From contig JAGGHK010000001.1 of NCBI GenBank assembly GCA_024104275.1, forward strand, positions 186,001 to 250,000: DNA of 64,000 nucleotides, given 5' to 3'. A model generated the notes under the pieces. The model saw nothing but the letters and a program-made list of their open reading frames with translations, was not told the origin of the DNA and did no database searches. Positions 35,493-44,312 of this stretch are shown in pieces (position 1 is the first letter of the stretch; each line of letters opens with the position of its first letter). This DNA comes from Bifidobacterium sp. (GTDB lineage: Bacteria > Actinomycetota > Actinomycetes > Actinomycetales > Bifidobacteriaceae). A program made the position numbers and the translations under genes.

Positions 35493-38243
35493 GTGGCACA
35501 GGATCCGGATTTGATTGCACGAAGCGCCGAGGAACTGGTCGGCGACCTCAACGAGCAGCAGGCCAAGGCGGTGCAGTATCGCGGGCCGGCGCTGCTGATT
35601 GGCGCAGGCGCCGGATCGGGCAAAACACGCGTGCTCACCCGTCGTGTGGCATGGGTTCTTTCGCAGTTCGGTGCGTGGCCCAGCCAGATTCTGGCCATCA
35701 CCTTCACCAATAAGGCCGCCGCCGAAATGCGCGAGCGTTTGGAAACGCTGATCGGTCCGGTGGCGCAACGCATGTGGATTTCGACGTTCCATTCCGCCTG
35801 CGTGCGCATCCTGCGACGTGACGGCAAGACCATCGGTCTCAATTCCGGTTTTTCCATCTATGACACCGCCGATAGCCAGCGGTTGGTCAAACTTATCGGT
35901 ACCGGCCTCAACATTGATCTGAAGCGCTATACGCCGCGTGCCATCTTGTCCCAGATTTCCGATTACAAGAACAAACTGGTCGGGTGGAAGCAACTGCTCA
36001 ATACCTACGCACCCGATTATACACCCGGCCAGCAAGGTTATCAGATGGGCCGCGCCGACAACGCAGATGCGGTGTATGCCGTAATCTACGCGGAATATCA
36101 GCATCGGCTGGCCGCCGCGAACGCCGTGGATTTCGACGATCTGATCGTGCGGACCGTCGAGCTGCTGCACGAACATCCCGAAGTCGCGGACTACTACCAT
36201 CACAAGTTCCGTTACATTCTGGTCGACGAATACCAGGACACCAACCACGCCCAATACCAGCTGGTGCGCGAGCTTTCCGGCATCGACAGCACCAATCGTC
36301 CGGCCATGGGGTCGGCGGCAGGAAACCAGCCGACCGCAGGACGCGAAGGCCCGGCATGGGTGACCGTCGTGGGCGATTCCGACCAGTCCATCTATGCGTT
36401 CCGTGGAGCGGATATCAGTAATATCCAGGACTTCGAGAAGGACTTCCCGGGAGCCCTGACCATCATGCTCGAGCAGAACTACCGCTCCACGCAGACCATT
36501 CTCGATGCCGCCAATGCCGTCATTTCCAAGAACACCGGACGCAAGCCCAAGAAGCTCTGGACTTCGCTCGGCAAAGGGGAACCGATCGTCGGTTACGCGG
36601 CCGACAACGCTCAGCAGGAAGGCGGCTGGATCGCCAACGAAATCGCCAACCTGCGAAGCGAAAACGGTTATCGTTATTCCGATATCGCCATCATGTACCG
36701 CGCCAACGCACAGTCCCGCGCGCTTGAGGAGGCGCTGATCAACGCAGGTATTCCCTATCAGCTTGTCGGTGGCACGAAATTCTACGAACGCCGCGAGGTC
36801 AAGGACGCCATCGCCTACCTGCAGGCCATCACCAACCCGGCTGACAGCGTCAATATGCGCCGCATCATGAACACCCCGAAACGCGGACTCGGAGCTCGTG
36901 CGGAATCCATGGTCGCGAGTTTTGCCGAAGCGCACGACATGCCGTTCTGGGGCGGCATCGAGCACATGGATGAAATCCCGGATCTGCCCACGCGTACACG
37001 CACGAAGCTCGGCGAGTTCCGCGACCTGATGCATGGGTTGATGCAGTTCGCCTCAGACCACGATTCCAAGCCGTCTGAGATTGTCGCGGAAGTGCTCAAC
37101 CAATCCAAGCTGCTTGAGGAACTGCAGCGTTCCACGGATCCGCAGGACGAGTCGCGCGTGGAGAACCTTTCACAGTTGCAGTCCGTGGCCGCCGAATTCG
37201 AGCAGAAAACCCCGGACGCCACGCTTTCCGGATTCCTCGAGACCACGGCACTGGTGGCCGATTCCGACCAGCTTCCCGGCGAGGGGGAGGACACGGGCAA
37301 GGTCACACTGATGACCCTGCACACGGCCAAGGGCCTCGAATATCCGGTCGTCTTCCTCACCGGCATGGAGCAGGGCACGTTCCCGCACTCGCGCTCTCTT
37401 GAAGACGAGCAGGAGTTGAGTGAGGAACGTCGCCTGGCCTACGTGGGCATCACCCGCGCCAAGCAACGGCTTTACGTCACACGCGCGGCCGTGCGCTCGC
37501 AGTGGGGGCAGGCCAACGACATGATGCCCAGCCAGTTCCTTGACGAGATTCCGGACGAGCTCATCGAATGGAAACGCCGTGAGGCCGGCGTCGAACGCAT
37601 GCGTTCCGGCTGGAGTACGGGGAGTTCAGACAGCGATTTCGACGACGAATTCGGCGGTTGGGAAGATGACGACGGCTTCTCGTCAGGTTCCACATTCGGC
37701 GGTTCAAGCTCGTCCTCATATGGCGGTTCGCGTGCTTCCGGCCGTTCCGGTTATGGCGTTGGTCGTTCCGGATACGGTTCGCATTCAGGTTCTTCTTATG
37801 GTTCCGGCTCATCGTATGGTTCCCGTTCGAGCTACGGTTCCTCCAATGGCTCGCGTTCAGGAACCCATTCCCTCTATGGCAAGGGTTCCGGCCATCGCAG
37901 CTCGTCATCGCGCTCAGGATACGGTTCGCATTCCTCCGGAGGGTCCTCATACGGCTCATCGTCGTATGGCTCCGGCTCTCATACCCGCGGCGGCAAAGTG
38001 ACCACTCGCCGTACCGCTCCGAAGTCTGCGTCTCGTTCGGTGCCGGCGTCAAGCCTCAAAAAAGACAACAAGCTGGACATCTCCGATTTCAGCATCGGCG
38101 ACAAGATCACCCACGATCAGTACGGCCTAGGCACGGTCGTAGACACGCAGGACAAAGGCCGCAACTCGATCATCACCGTCGACTTCGGCTCCGACGGCGT
38201 CAAGCGCCTGATGCTCCGCGTCGCCCCGATCGAGAAGCTGTAG
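35493..38243 (+). CDS. pcrA: UvrD/PcrA-type superfamily 1 DNA helicase with a Ser-Tyr-Gly-rich segment
   Basis: 916 residues. A 3'-5' helicase for repair and for removing stalled polymerase. Motifs: LNEQQAKAV (Q motif), GAGAGSGKT (Walker A, about 37-45), ITFTNKAAAEM, VDEYQDTN (Walker B), GDSDQSIYAFRGA, QNYRST, LMTLHTAKGLEYPVVFL and EERRLAYVGITRAK. Between the motor and the C-terminal Tudor-like RNA-polymerase-binding domain (about 858-916, FSIGDKITHDQYGLGTVV) lies a low-complexity segment (about 730-840) with ten YG motifs among Ser, Gly and Arg. The GTG at 35493 is chosen over the ATG at 35487 because GAAGGGA touches that ATG but stands 6-7 nt from the GTG. Confidence 0.93.
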   Translation: MAQDPDLIARSAEELVGDLNEQQAKAVQYRGPALLIGAGAGSGKTRVLTRRVAWVLSQFGAWPSQILAITFTNKAAAEMRERLETLIGPVAQRMWISTFHSACVRILRRDGKTIGLNSGFSIYDTADSQRLVKLIGTGLNIDLKRYTPRAILSQISDYKNKLVGWKQLLNTYAPDYTPGQQGYQMGRADNADAVYAVIYAEYQHRLAAANAVDFDDLIVRTVELLHEHPEVADYYHHKFRYILVDEYQDTNHAQYQLVRELSGIDSTNRPAMGSAAGNQPTAGREGPAWVTVVGDSDQSIYAFRGADISNIQDFEKDFPGALTIMLEQNYRSTQTILDAANAVISKNTGRKPKKLWTSLGKGEPIVGYAADNAQQEGGWIANEIANLRSENGYRYSDIAIMYRANAQSRALEEALINAGIPYQLVGGTKFYERREVKDAIAYLQAITNPADSVNMRRIMNTPKRGLGARAESMVASFAEAHDMPFWGGIEHMDEIPDLPTRTRTKLGEFRDLMHGLMQFASDHDSKPSEIVAEVLNQSKLLEELQRSTDPQDESRVENLSQLQSVAAEFEQKTPDATLSGFLETTALVADSDQLPGEGEDTGKVTLMTLHTAKGLEYPVVFLTGMEQGTFPHSRSLEDEQELSEERRLAYVGITRAKQRLYVTRAAVRSQWGQANDMMPSQFLDEIPDELIEWKRREAGVERMRSGWSTGSSDSDFDDEFGGWEDDDGFSSGSTFGGSSSSSYGGSRASGRSGYGVGRSGYGSHSGSSYGSGSSYGSRSSYGSSNGSRSGTHSLYGKGSGHRSSSSRSGYGSHSSGGSSYGSSSYGSGSHTRGGKVTTRRTAPKSASRSVPASSLKKDNKLDISDFSIGDKITHDQYGLGTVVDTQDKGRNSIITVDFGSDGVKRLMLRVAPIEKL

Positions 38244-38250
38244 ATAGCAC

Positions 38251-38420
38251 GTGGCTCACATTTTTTTGAGCACAAATAAAAAATGTGAGCCAAATGAACA
38301 TTGCCAAAATGCCGAAGGCTCATGGAACGTTGATGTTCCAACGGTTATCGCAATTTCACTGTAAGTGAATGTTCGATTGAGACTCACATTTTTTTAAAGG
38401 CTCGAAAAAATGTGAGTCTC
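38251..38420. repeat. Pair of CTCACATTTTTT hairpins downstream of pcrA
   Basis: Hairpin one has 15-bp perfect arms at 38251-38265 and 38277-38291; hairpin two has 16-bp perfect arms at 38379-38394 and 38405-38420. Both share CTCACATTTTTT with T runs inside the stem, so each can terminate in either direction. The outer bases differ but stay paired (GGCTCAC versus GAGACTCAC). The first probably terminates pcrA; the second stands before rpsD. Confidence 0.7.
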
Positions 38421-38638
38421 GTCCACAGCCTGAGAGTAAAATGTCGCTTTGTGTCTGCCATAAGGTGGGCATTATCTGGAGTCTTAGCCCATCAGTGGGT
38501 CGGCGGTTTCCTCGTGTAAGTGACGGGAATCGTTGGCGCTTGGCGCCTTGAAGCACTGGAGAGGCCCGGCTCAGCGCGGTATCGTTAAGATTCCGCGTTC
38601 CGTTCAGATAACGACAGAATATACAAAGGAACAACAGA

Positions 38639-39265
38639 ATGACCAACATTCAGCGTTCTCGCCGTCAGGTGCGCCTTTCGCGCGCCCTCGGCATCGCACT
38701 GACCCCCAAGGCTCAGCGCATCTTCGAGAAGCGTCCGTACGCTCCCGGTGAGCATGGCCGCACGCGTCGCCGCACCGAATCCGATTACGCGGTTCGTCTG
38801 CGCGAGAAGCAGCGTCTGCGCGCCCAGTACGGCGTCTCCGAGAAGCAGCTTCGTGCAGCTTATGAAAAAGGCACCCACACCAAGGGCCAGACCGGCGATG
38901 CAATGCTCGTCGATCTCGAGACCCGTCTCGACGCCCTGGTGCTTCGCGCAGGCTTCGCCCGCACGACCGCCCAGGCACGCCAGTATGTCGTGCACCGTCA
39001 CATCATGGTCGACGGCAACGTGGTGGACCGTCCGTCCTACCGCGTCAAGCCCGGCCAGACCATCCAGGTCAAGCCGAAGAGCCAGACCATGGTTCCCTTC
39101 CAGATCGCCGCTGAAGGCGTGCACCGCGATGTGCTGCCCGCAGTCCCCGGATACCTGGACGTCAACCTCGCCTCGCTCAAGGCGACTCTCACCCGCAAGC
39201 CGGAAACCAAAGAGATTCCGGTCGAGGTCAACATTCAGTACGTCGTCGAGTTCTACGCTCGCTGA
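38639..39265 (+). CDS. rpsD: 30S ribosomal protein S4
   Basis: 208 residues. Primary 16S rRNA binder. RRQVRLSRALGIALTPKAQ start, PGEHGRTRRR, LREKQRLRAQYGVSEKQLR and the S4 RNA-binding domain (LETRLDALVLRAGFARTTAQARQYV, HIMVDGNVVDRPSYRVKPG). There is no cysteine cluster, so this is the zinc-free form. AAAGGAA precedes the ATG. It stands alone rather than in the alpha operon, as is usual in actinobacteria. Confidence 0.96.
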   Translation: MTNIQRSRRQVRLSRALGIALTPKAQRIFEKRPYAPGEHGRTRRRTESDYAVRLREKQRLRAQYGVSEKQLRAAYEKGTHTKGQTGDAMLVDLETRLDALVLRAGFARTTAQARQYVVHRHIMVDGNVVDRPSYRVKPGQTIQVKPKSQTMVPFQIAAEGVHRDVLPAVPGYLDVNLASLKATLTRKPETKEIPVEVNIQYVVEFYAR

Positions 39266-39298
39266 TTTCTGAATCCCATTCCTTTAAAGGACATACCG

Positions 39299-39335
39299 CA
39301 AGGGCCCTGTGAGTTTGAAACTCACGGGGCCCTTG
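39299..39335. terminator. Bidirectional terminator between rpsD and the holin-like gene
   Basis: CAAGGGCCC (39299-39307) pairs with GGGCCCTTG (39327-39335), with an inner GTGAGTTTGAAACTCAC stem. Confidence 0.8.
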
Positions 39336-39364
39336 GCGTTGTTCGTTAAGTTATCGATGTTGTG

Positions 39365-39754
39365 TCACTCGCCAACGATGGCATCGACGATGGCGGAGAC
39401 GATCGACATGATGATGGTGCCGATGATCGAGGCGAAAAAGCCTGAAATATAAACACCCACGCCGAAAAGCGACACCGCCAGCCACGAGGCCAGGCGCATG
39501 CACAGCCAGTTGACAACCAAGAGCAGGATGATCGAGATCAATCCCAGCGACATGATGGACAACGGCAGAGCCAAAATCTGTGTCACCCAGTTGACTATCG
39601 GCTTGACGACGGCGTTGACCAGGGCCAGAAACAGCGCGAAGGCGGCGATGCCGAGAATCGGGGGAGCGCCGATCGGCTGCATGCTGGGGATGAGCAGCAC
39701 CATCACGGCCGCGGCAATGGTCAGGATGATCCAGCGGGTGAAAAATCGTGTCAT
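39365..39754 (-). CDS. Phage-holin-4/YvlD-like membrane protein
   Basis: 129 residues with four hydrophobic segments (about 7-24, 31-49, 58-83, 93-120). The FALFLALVNAVVKPIV and LPLSIMSLGL-LLVVNWL segments are typical of the YvlD/phage-holin-4-2 family (PF04020). In bacteria these are small chromosomal membrane proteins of unclear role, not lysis proteins. No phage genes are near. Convergent with rpsD. Confidence 0.8.
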   Translation of the reverse strand: MTRFFTRWIILTIAAAVMVLLIPSMQPIGAPPILGIAAFALFLALVNAVVKPIVNWVTQILALPLSIMSLGLISIILLLVVNWLCMRLASWLAVSLFGVGVYISGFFASIIGTIIMSIVSAIVDAIVGE

Positions 39755-39869
39755 GGAACCAGTATGGCAAACAAAGAAGGTTCAATGACCGTTGTTTTCA
39801 GAACATTTTCAAGTGCTTCGCCATAGGTTGAATAGATGTTCAAGGCCCGCAATAAAGCTGGAACAAAAC

Positions 39870-39930
39870 CGGCCTGCCGAATTCACGTTCTGATATTTGT
39901 TATCAATAGGAACGATTATTTGGCAGGCCG
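39870..39930 (-). terminator. Compound hairpin after the ABC operon
   Basis: CGGCCTGCC (39870-39878) pairs with GGCAGGCCG (39922-39930); an inner CGTTC...GAACG stem lies between. It follows the last gene (ATPase) of the minus-strand ABC operon. Confidence 0.55.
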
Positions 39931-39955
39931 ATTCATTTGAAACTGGATTTGGTCT

Positions 39956-40810
39956 TTAGAATCCGTCCTCGAAGAACTCGAGCAGATCGCTCATGGTCAG
40001 TTTCTTCTTCTCCTCGGCGTTCAGGTCGCGGACGATCTGGCCTTTCTGCAGTACGATGAGACGGTTACCGTATTTCAAGGCGTCATCAAGGCGATGCGTG
40101 ATCATCAGACAGGTCAGATGCTGCTCGTTGATGGTGCTCGCGGTGATGGCCATGAGCTGCTTGGAGGTCTTCGGGTCGAGAGCCGCGGTGTGCTCGTCGA
40201 GCAGCAGCAAGTCGGGCTTGGTGATGGTGGCCATGATAAGGCTCAACGCCTGACGCTGGCCGCCGGAAAGGTTACCGGCAGGGGTGTCGAGATGCTCTTC
40301 AAGTCCGTTGCCGATGCCTTTGCACAGTTCATAGAACCGTTCGTGGTTGGCCGCCATCTCGCGCATCTTGAAGCGTCGTGGCTGTCCGCGACGGGTGGCA
40401 AGCAGCAGGTTTTCGGCGACGGTCATACGCGGTGCTGTCCCCATCTTCGGATCCTGGAAGACGCGGGCGATGTACTTGGCGCGCGTCTCCTGTGAGGTCG
40501 AGGTAACGTCTTCACCGTTCATCAGCACGCGCCCCGTGGTGGGGCGGATACCGCCGGCGATGACGTTGAACAGGGTGCTTTTGCCCGCGCCGTTGCCGCC
40601 GAGCACGGTGATGAAATCTCCGGGTTTCACCGCGAGGTTGGCATCGGTCAGGATTTCCTTGGTATCGTCCATCCCGTTGTCAACCCTCACCGAGCAGTGT
40701 TCGACCGCAAGGCGAATATCCTTCAGGTCGCTGATATCCTGCATCTCTGACTCACTGGCGGTCAACGCGGCATCGGTTTCGTTGGATTTTCTCAAGGTCT
40801 CGTCTTTCAT
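39956..40810 (-). CDS. ABC transporter ATP-binding protein
   Basis: 284 residues. Walker A GGNGAGKST, signature LSGGQRQALSL, Walker B LLLLDEHTAALDP and the H-loop in MITHRLDDAL are complete. There is a 30-residue polar N-terminal extension. It overlaps the permease gene by 4 bp. With the permease and two PF04392-type binding proteins it forms a small-molecule importer; relatives take up tryptophan, tyrosine or purine-like compounds, but the ligand is not readable here. Confidence 0.9.
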   Translation of the reverse strand: MKDETLRKSNETDAALTASESEMQDISDLKDIRLAVEHCSVRVDNGMDDTKEILTDANLAVKPGDFITVLGGNGAGKSTLFNVIAGGIRPTTGRVLMNGEDVTSTSQETRAKYIARVFQDPKMGTAPRMTVAENLLLATRRGQPRRFKMREMAANHERFYELCKGIGNGLEEHLDTPAGNLSGGQRQALSLIMATITKPDLLLLDEHTAALDPKTSKQLMAITASTINEQHLTCLMITHRLDDALKYGNRLIVLQKGQIVRDLNAEEKKKLTMSDLLEFFEDGF

Positions 40811-41730
40811 GCGTTTGCCTTTCCGCTGGACATTACGGTGTCATCCTTCTTGAAGTATTTCTCGAACCCTGTGGTCAGGTGCAACGCCCGCTTGAACTGT
40901 GGGATGAGCATGCACAGCGAGAGCACGACGGCCGAGAAGAACTTCAGATACGTGGTGTCGAAGCCGAGCCGGATGACCAGCAGGATCAGGAGCTGGTAGA
41001 TGATGCTGCCGACCACGGTGGCGAGCATGCGCTGGAAGAAGGAGAGCTCGCCGAAGAGGACCTCGCCGATGATGATGGAGGAGAGACCGATGACGATGGT
41101 GCCCACGCCCTTGCTCACATCGGCGTATCCGTCGTGCTGGGAGATAAGCGCTCCGGAAAGTGCGATCAGCCCGTTGGAGAGCATGAGCCCGACGTTTGTC
41201 ATACGTTCAGTGTGGATGCCGAGAGACTTGGCCATCGATTCGTTGTCACCGGTGGCGATGTAGGCCTGGCCGAATTCGGTGTTGAAGAACAGCGACATCA
41301 GGCCGATGACGATGGTCACAGCCAAAAGCCCGATGAAGACGGTGTCGTAGTTTTCCGGCAGGTTCAGCGGCAGGAACACGTCCTGAATTTTCGGAAGGTT
41401 CAGCAGGGAGAGATTCGGCGATTTCATGACGAAGAGCATCACGGAATTCAACGCGGACATCACCAGAATGCCGGCAAGGACCACCGGAATCTTGCCTTTC
41501 GTGTAGAGCAGGCCGGTCACCAGTCCCGCGCACATACCGGTCAGGACGCCGAGCAGGGTGGCGAGGAACGGGTTGACGCCCATGGTGATGGCCGCAACGC
41601 ACACCGCGCCTCCGAGCGGGAACGAACCTTCCGTGGTCATATCGGGGAAGCCCAGGATACGGTAGGTCATGAAGATGCCGAGGCCGAGCATGCTCCAGAG
41701 CATGCCTTGGCCAATGGATGAGATAATCAT
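40807..41730 (-). CDS. ABC transporter permease
   Basis: 307 residues with about eight to nine membrane segments and the branched-chain-amino-acid-permease-like pattern of TrpY-type permeases: LGIFMTYRILGFPDMTTEGSF near the start, GLVTGLLYTKGKIPVVLAGI, and IVIGLSSIIIGEVLFG as the coupling region. It overlaps the ATPase gene by 4 bp and the binding-protein gene by 4 bp, so the three are translationally coupled. Confidence 0.88.
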   Translation of the reverse strand: MIISSIGQGMLWSMLGLGIFMTYRILGFPDMTTEGSFPLGGAVCVAAITMGVNPFLATLLGVLTGMCAGLVTGLLYTKGKIPVVLAGILVMSALNSVMLFVMKSPNLSLLNLPKIQDVFLPLNLPENYDTVFIGLLAVTIVIGLMSLFFNTEFGQAYIATGDNESMAKSLGIHTERMTNVGLMLSNGLIALSGALISQHDGYADVSKGVGTIVIGLSSIIIGEVLFGELSFFQRMLATVVGSIIYQLLILLVIRLGFDTTYLKFFSAVVLSLCMLIPQFKRALHLTTGFEKYFKKDDTVMSSGKANA

Positions 41731-42791
41731 TTGTTGCTGCCTTCCTCGCCGACGACCTTCGCGTTCTTCATCACCGAATCGGGTACGGTGATGCCGTTGA
41801 GGTCCGCTTCCTTCTTGTTGATATAGACGTCGCCGCCATTGAACACGTAAACGGGTGTGGTTGCGGTCTTGGACTTGCCGCTCAACACGTCGGCCATCAT
41901 TTCCCCCGTTTTCAAGCCGAAGTCGTACTGACTGGGGGCGATGGTGGCGAGGGCGCCCTGCTTGACCATGGTGTCGGCGGCCACGATGACGGGTTCATGC
42001 TTCTTGTTGGCCTCTTGGGTGACGGTAGGCATCGCGTTGGCGATGGCATTGTCGTTGGGAATGAAGATGAAATCGACCTGATCGCTCATGATCTGCACGG
42101 TCTGGGCGATCTCATTGCTGGTAGGAACCGCGAAGCGCTTGGTCTCAAGTCCCATTTTCTTGGCGATGGCGTCGGCGTGTTTGACCTGCGATTTGGCGTT
42201 GACCTCGTCGGAGTTATAAAGGAAGCCGACCGACTTGGCTTTCGGCAGGAGTTTGCGGGCCAGTTCCAGCTGTGCCTTGAGCGGCGGGACGTTGGAAACC
42301 CCGGTGATGTTGCCGCCTGGGTGCTTGAGGTCTTTGACCACGCCTGCGGCGACCGGGTCGGTGACCGCTCCGAGCATGATCGGGATGTCCTTGGTGGTGT
42401 TGGCCAGCGCCTGCGTGGCGCCGGTGGCGATGCCGCACAAGGCGTCGGGCTTCTTGTTGACGAGCTGTTGGCTCATGGTGGCGAGCTTGCTCTGGTCGCC
42501 TTCGCCGTTCATGCTGGTGACCTCAAGATTCTTGCCTTCGACGTAGCCGCCTTTCTTGAGGCCGTCGATGACGCCTTGATGGATCTGGTCGAGCGCCGGG
42601 TGGCTCATGGTCTGCAGGATGCCGACCTTCTTGACTGTTTGTGTCTGTGCGGTCGTGGCCGTTTGGCCAGTGGTCTTTTTCACGCTGTGCTCACCCACGA
42701 AATACATGGCGACACCGACGACGAGAACGGCCACCGCGGTAACTGCAGCGGTTATCAGCGTGCTTGGTGAACGATGTTCTTTTTCGGACAT
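41727..42791 (-). CDS. ABC transporter substrate-binding protein 1
   Basis: 354 residues. A membrane-anchored start (helix about 10-31, LITAAVTAVAVLVVGVAMYFV; no lipobox Cys seen) precedes a two-lobed PF04392-type binding domain: VGILQTMSHPALDQIHQGV, KNLEVTSMNGEGDQSKL, PIMLGAVTDPVAAG, GNITGVSNVPPLKAQLELA and FIFIPNDNAIANAMPTV. It lies directly upstream of the permease with overlap. A close paralog stands 87 bp upstream. The missing lipobox implies anchoring by an uncleaved helix. Confidence 0.88.
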   Translation of the reverse strand: MSEKEHRSPSTLITAAVTAVAVLVVGVAMYFVGEHSVKKTTGQTATTAQTQTVKKVGILQTMSHPALDQIHQGVIDGLKKGGYVEGKNLEVTSMNGEGDQSKLATMSQQLVNKKPDALCGIATGATQALANTTKDIPIMLGAVTDPVAAGVVKDLKHPGGNITGVSNVPPLKAQLELARKLLPKAKSVGFLYNSDEVNAKSQVKHADAIAKKMGLETKRFAVPTSNEIAQTVQIMSDQVDFIFIPNDNAIANAMPTVTQEANKKHEPVIVAADTMVKQGALATIAPSQYDFGLKTGEMMADVLSGKSKTATTPVYVFNGGDVYINKKEADLNGITVPDSVMKNAKVVGEEGSNK

Positions 42792-42878
42792 GGTGTTTTC
42801 TCTGTTCTTTTTAAAAGTTGATTCATTTTAAGGAGTATCGATAATATTTACTTCTATCGATAGATAGCTGCAAAGCCG

Positions 42879-43943
42879 TCATCTACTTTTGCCGACGTCA
42901 GTGGTGACGAGCTTGGCGTTCTTCATGAGCTTCTCCGGCACGTTGATGCCGAGGCGCTGCGCCTGCTCCTTGTTGATGATGGTGTCGCCGGTGGAGAAAG
43001 TGTAGACGGGCGTAGTGGCAGGTTTGCTTTTGCCTTTGAGGATGTTCGCCGCCATCTTGCCGGTCTGGATTCCGAGCTGGTACTGGTTGACGCCAATGGT
43101 GGCGAGTCCTCCTTGGGTGACCATGGTGTCGACCGAGGTAATGACCGGCTTGTTCTGTTTGTTGGCCTCTTCGGTGACGGTGGGCATGGCGTTGGCGATG
43201 GTGTTGTCCAATGGGATATAGATGAAATCGACCTGTCCGCTCATCACCTGGACGGTCTGCGCGATCTCGTTGCTGGAAGGCACCGCGAATTTCTTGACCT
43301 GCAACCCGAGTTTTGTCGCAGCTTTCGTGGCCGTATCGACCTGCGACTTGGAATTGTCTTCGGTGGAAGAGTAGAGCATGCCCACCGTCTTGGCCTGCGG
43401 CATCAATTCCTTGCCGAGCTTGATTTCCGAGGCGACCGGCGGCTGGTCAGAAACGCCGGTGATGTTCTTGCCGGGCGTTTTCATGTCGCGAACCAATCCT
43501 GCGGCGACGGGGTCGGTGACCGCGCCGAGCACGATCGGGGTGGTGCTGGTGGCGTTGGCCAGCGCCTGTGCGGCAGGGGTGGCGATGCCGACCAGTACGT
43601 CGGCCTTCTTATTGACCAGCTGTTCGCTCATGGTGGCAAGTTTGCTCTGATCGGCCTGCCCGTTCTGGTCGATGATCTGGATGTTCTTGCCGTCGATGAA
43701 ACCTTCTTTTTCCAGCTCGTCGACCACACCCTTGTGGATCTGGTTCAATGCCGGGTGGCTGACATATTGGAGGATGCCGACGCGCTTCAGCGCATGCTGC
43801 GAGGTCGACGCGGTGTTGTCGTTCCCCAGCGCATGTCGCCGGCCGAGTTGATAAGTGAAGCCGCCGACAAGGATAAGGACGATGACGATGATGGTCGCCG
43901 TCAATGCCCTTCCATGCGAGGCTTGGTGGTTTTCGTTGCTCAT
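42879..43943 (-). CDS. ABC transporter substrate-binding protein 2
   Basis: 354 residues, same architecture as the neighbour: a membrane helix at about 12-33 (TATIIVIVLILVGGFTYQL), then VGILQYVSHPALNQIHKGV, IDQNGQADQSKL, PIVLGAVTDPVAAG and GKNITGVSDQPPVASEI. It is first in the four-gene operon, so two binding proteins share one permease and one ATPase. The start at 43943 avoids 14 residues of a longer frame that has no ribosome-binding site; the site used is also weak. Confidence 0.85.
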   Translation of the reverse strand: MSNENHQASHGRALTATIIVIVLILVGGFTYQLGRRHALGNDNTASTSQHALKRVGILQYVSHPALNQIHKGVVDELEKEGFIDGKNIQIIDQNGQADQSKLATMSEQLVNKKADVLVGIATPAAQALANATSTTPIVLGAVTDPVAAGLVRDMKTPGKNITGVSDQPPVASEIKLGKELMPQAKTVGMLYSSTEDNSKSQVDTATKAATKLGLQVKKFAVPSSNEIAQTVQVMSGQVDFIYIPLDNTIANAMPTVTEEANKQNKPVITSVDTMVTQGGLATIGVNQYQLGIQTGKMAANILKGKSKPATTPVYTFSTGDTIINKEQAQRLGINVPEKLMKNAKLVTTDVGKSR

Positions 43944-44312
43944 AATGTTTTTGTTGCTCTTTCGATTGGTTCTGGCCCACGCCAATCGAAATTGTCATCG
44001 ATATCCGAAATCGAGAAATCACCGGATAAAACGCAGCAATGGCTCAGATTTCCAATACAGAATCACGATGGAAATCCGATACAGACAAATGACACCTTGG
44101 CGAAGGCACGATATTAAATTCTGGGTTACTGAACAGATTGTGTTAGCTACGCCAGCCACGCCAAACGAAATGCAACGGGAGTCGAGATGTCGAAATCATG
44201 TCGGCTGCTCCTTTCATTGCATTTTCAAACTGCTTCAAAGATAGAGGAAGGCCAGTAAAGTGCAAAACCGTCGTTCATATAATGAGACATGGCACTGTGC
44301 GATAATGGAGCC
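43944..44312. other. Divergent spacer between the ABC operon and the histidine-phosphatase gene
   Basis: 369 bp without a gene. TATAAT at 44278-44283 is a perfect -10 for the plus-strand gene, though no good -35 is seen. On the minus side GGATTTCC...GGAAATCT could fold. A T-box (its conserved GGTGGNACCGCG-like segment) was looked for and not found. Confidence 0.45.

Noticed and set aside
39365-39754. Prophage holin
   Set aside because: Belongs to the chromosomal YvlD-type family and has no phage genes around it.
43944-44312. T-box leader for the ABC operon
   Set aside because: No GGTGGNACCGCG-like segment or following terminator. The amino-acid link would be only by analogy with TrpXYZ.
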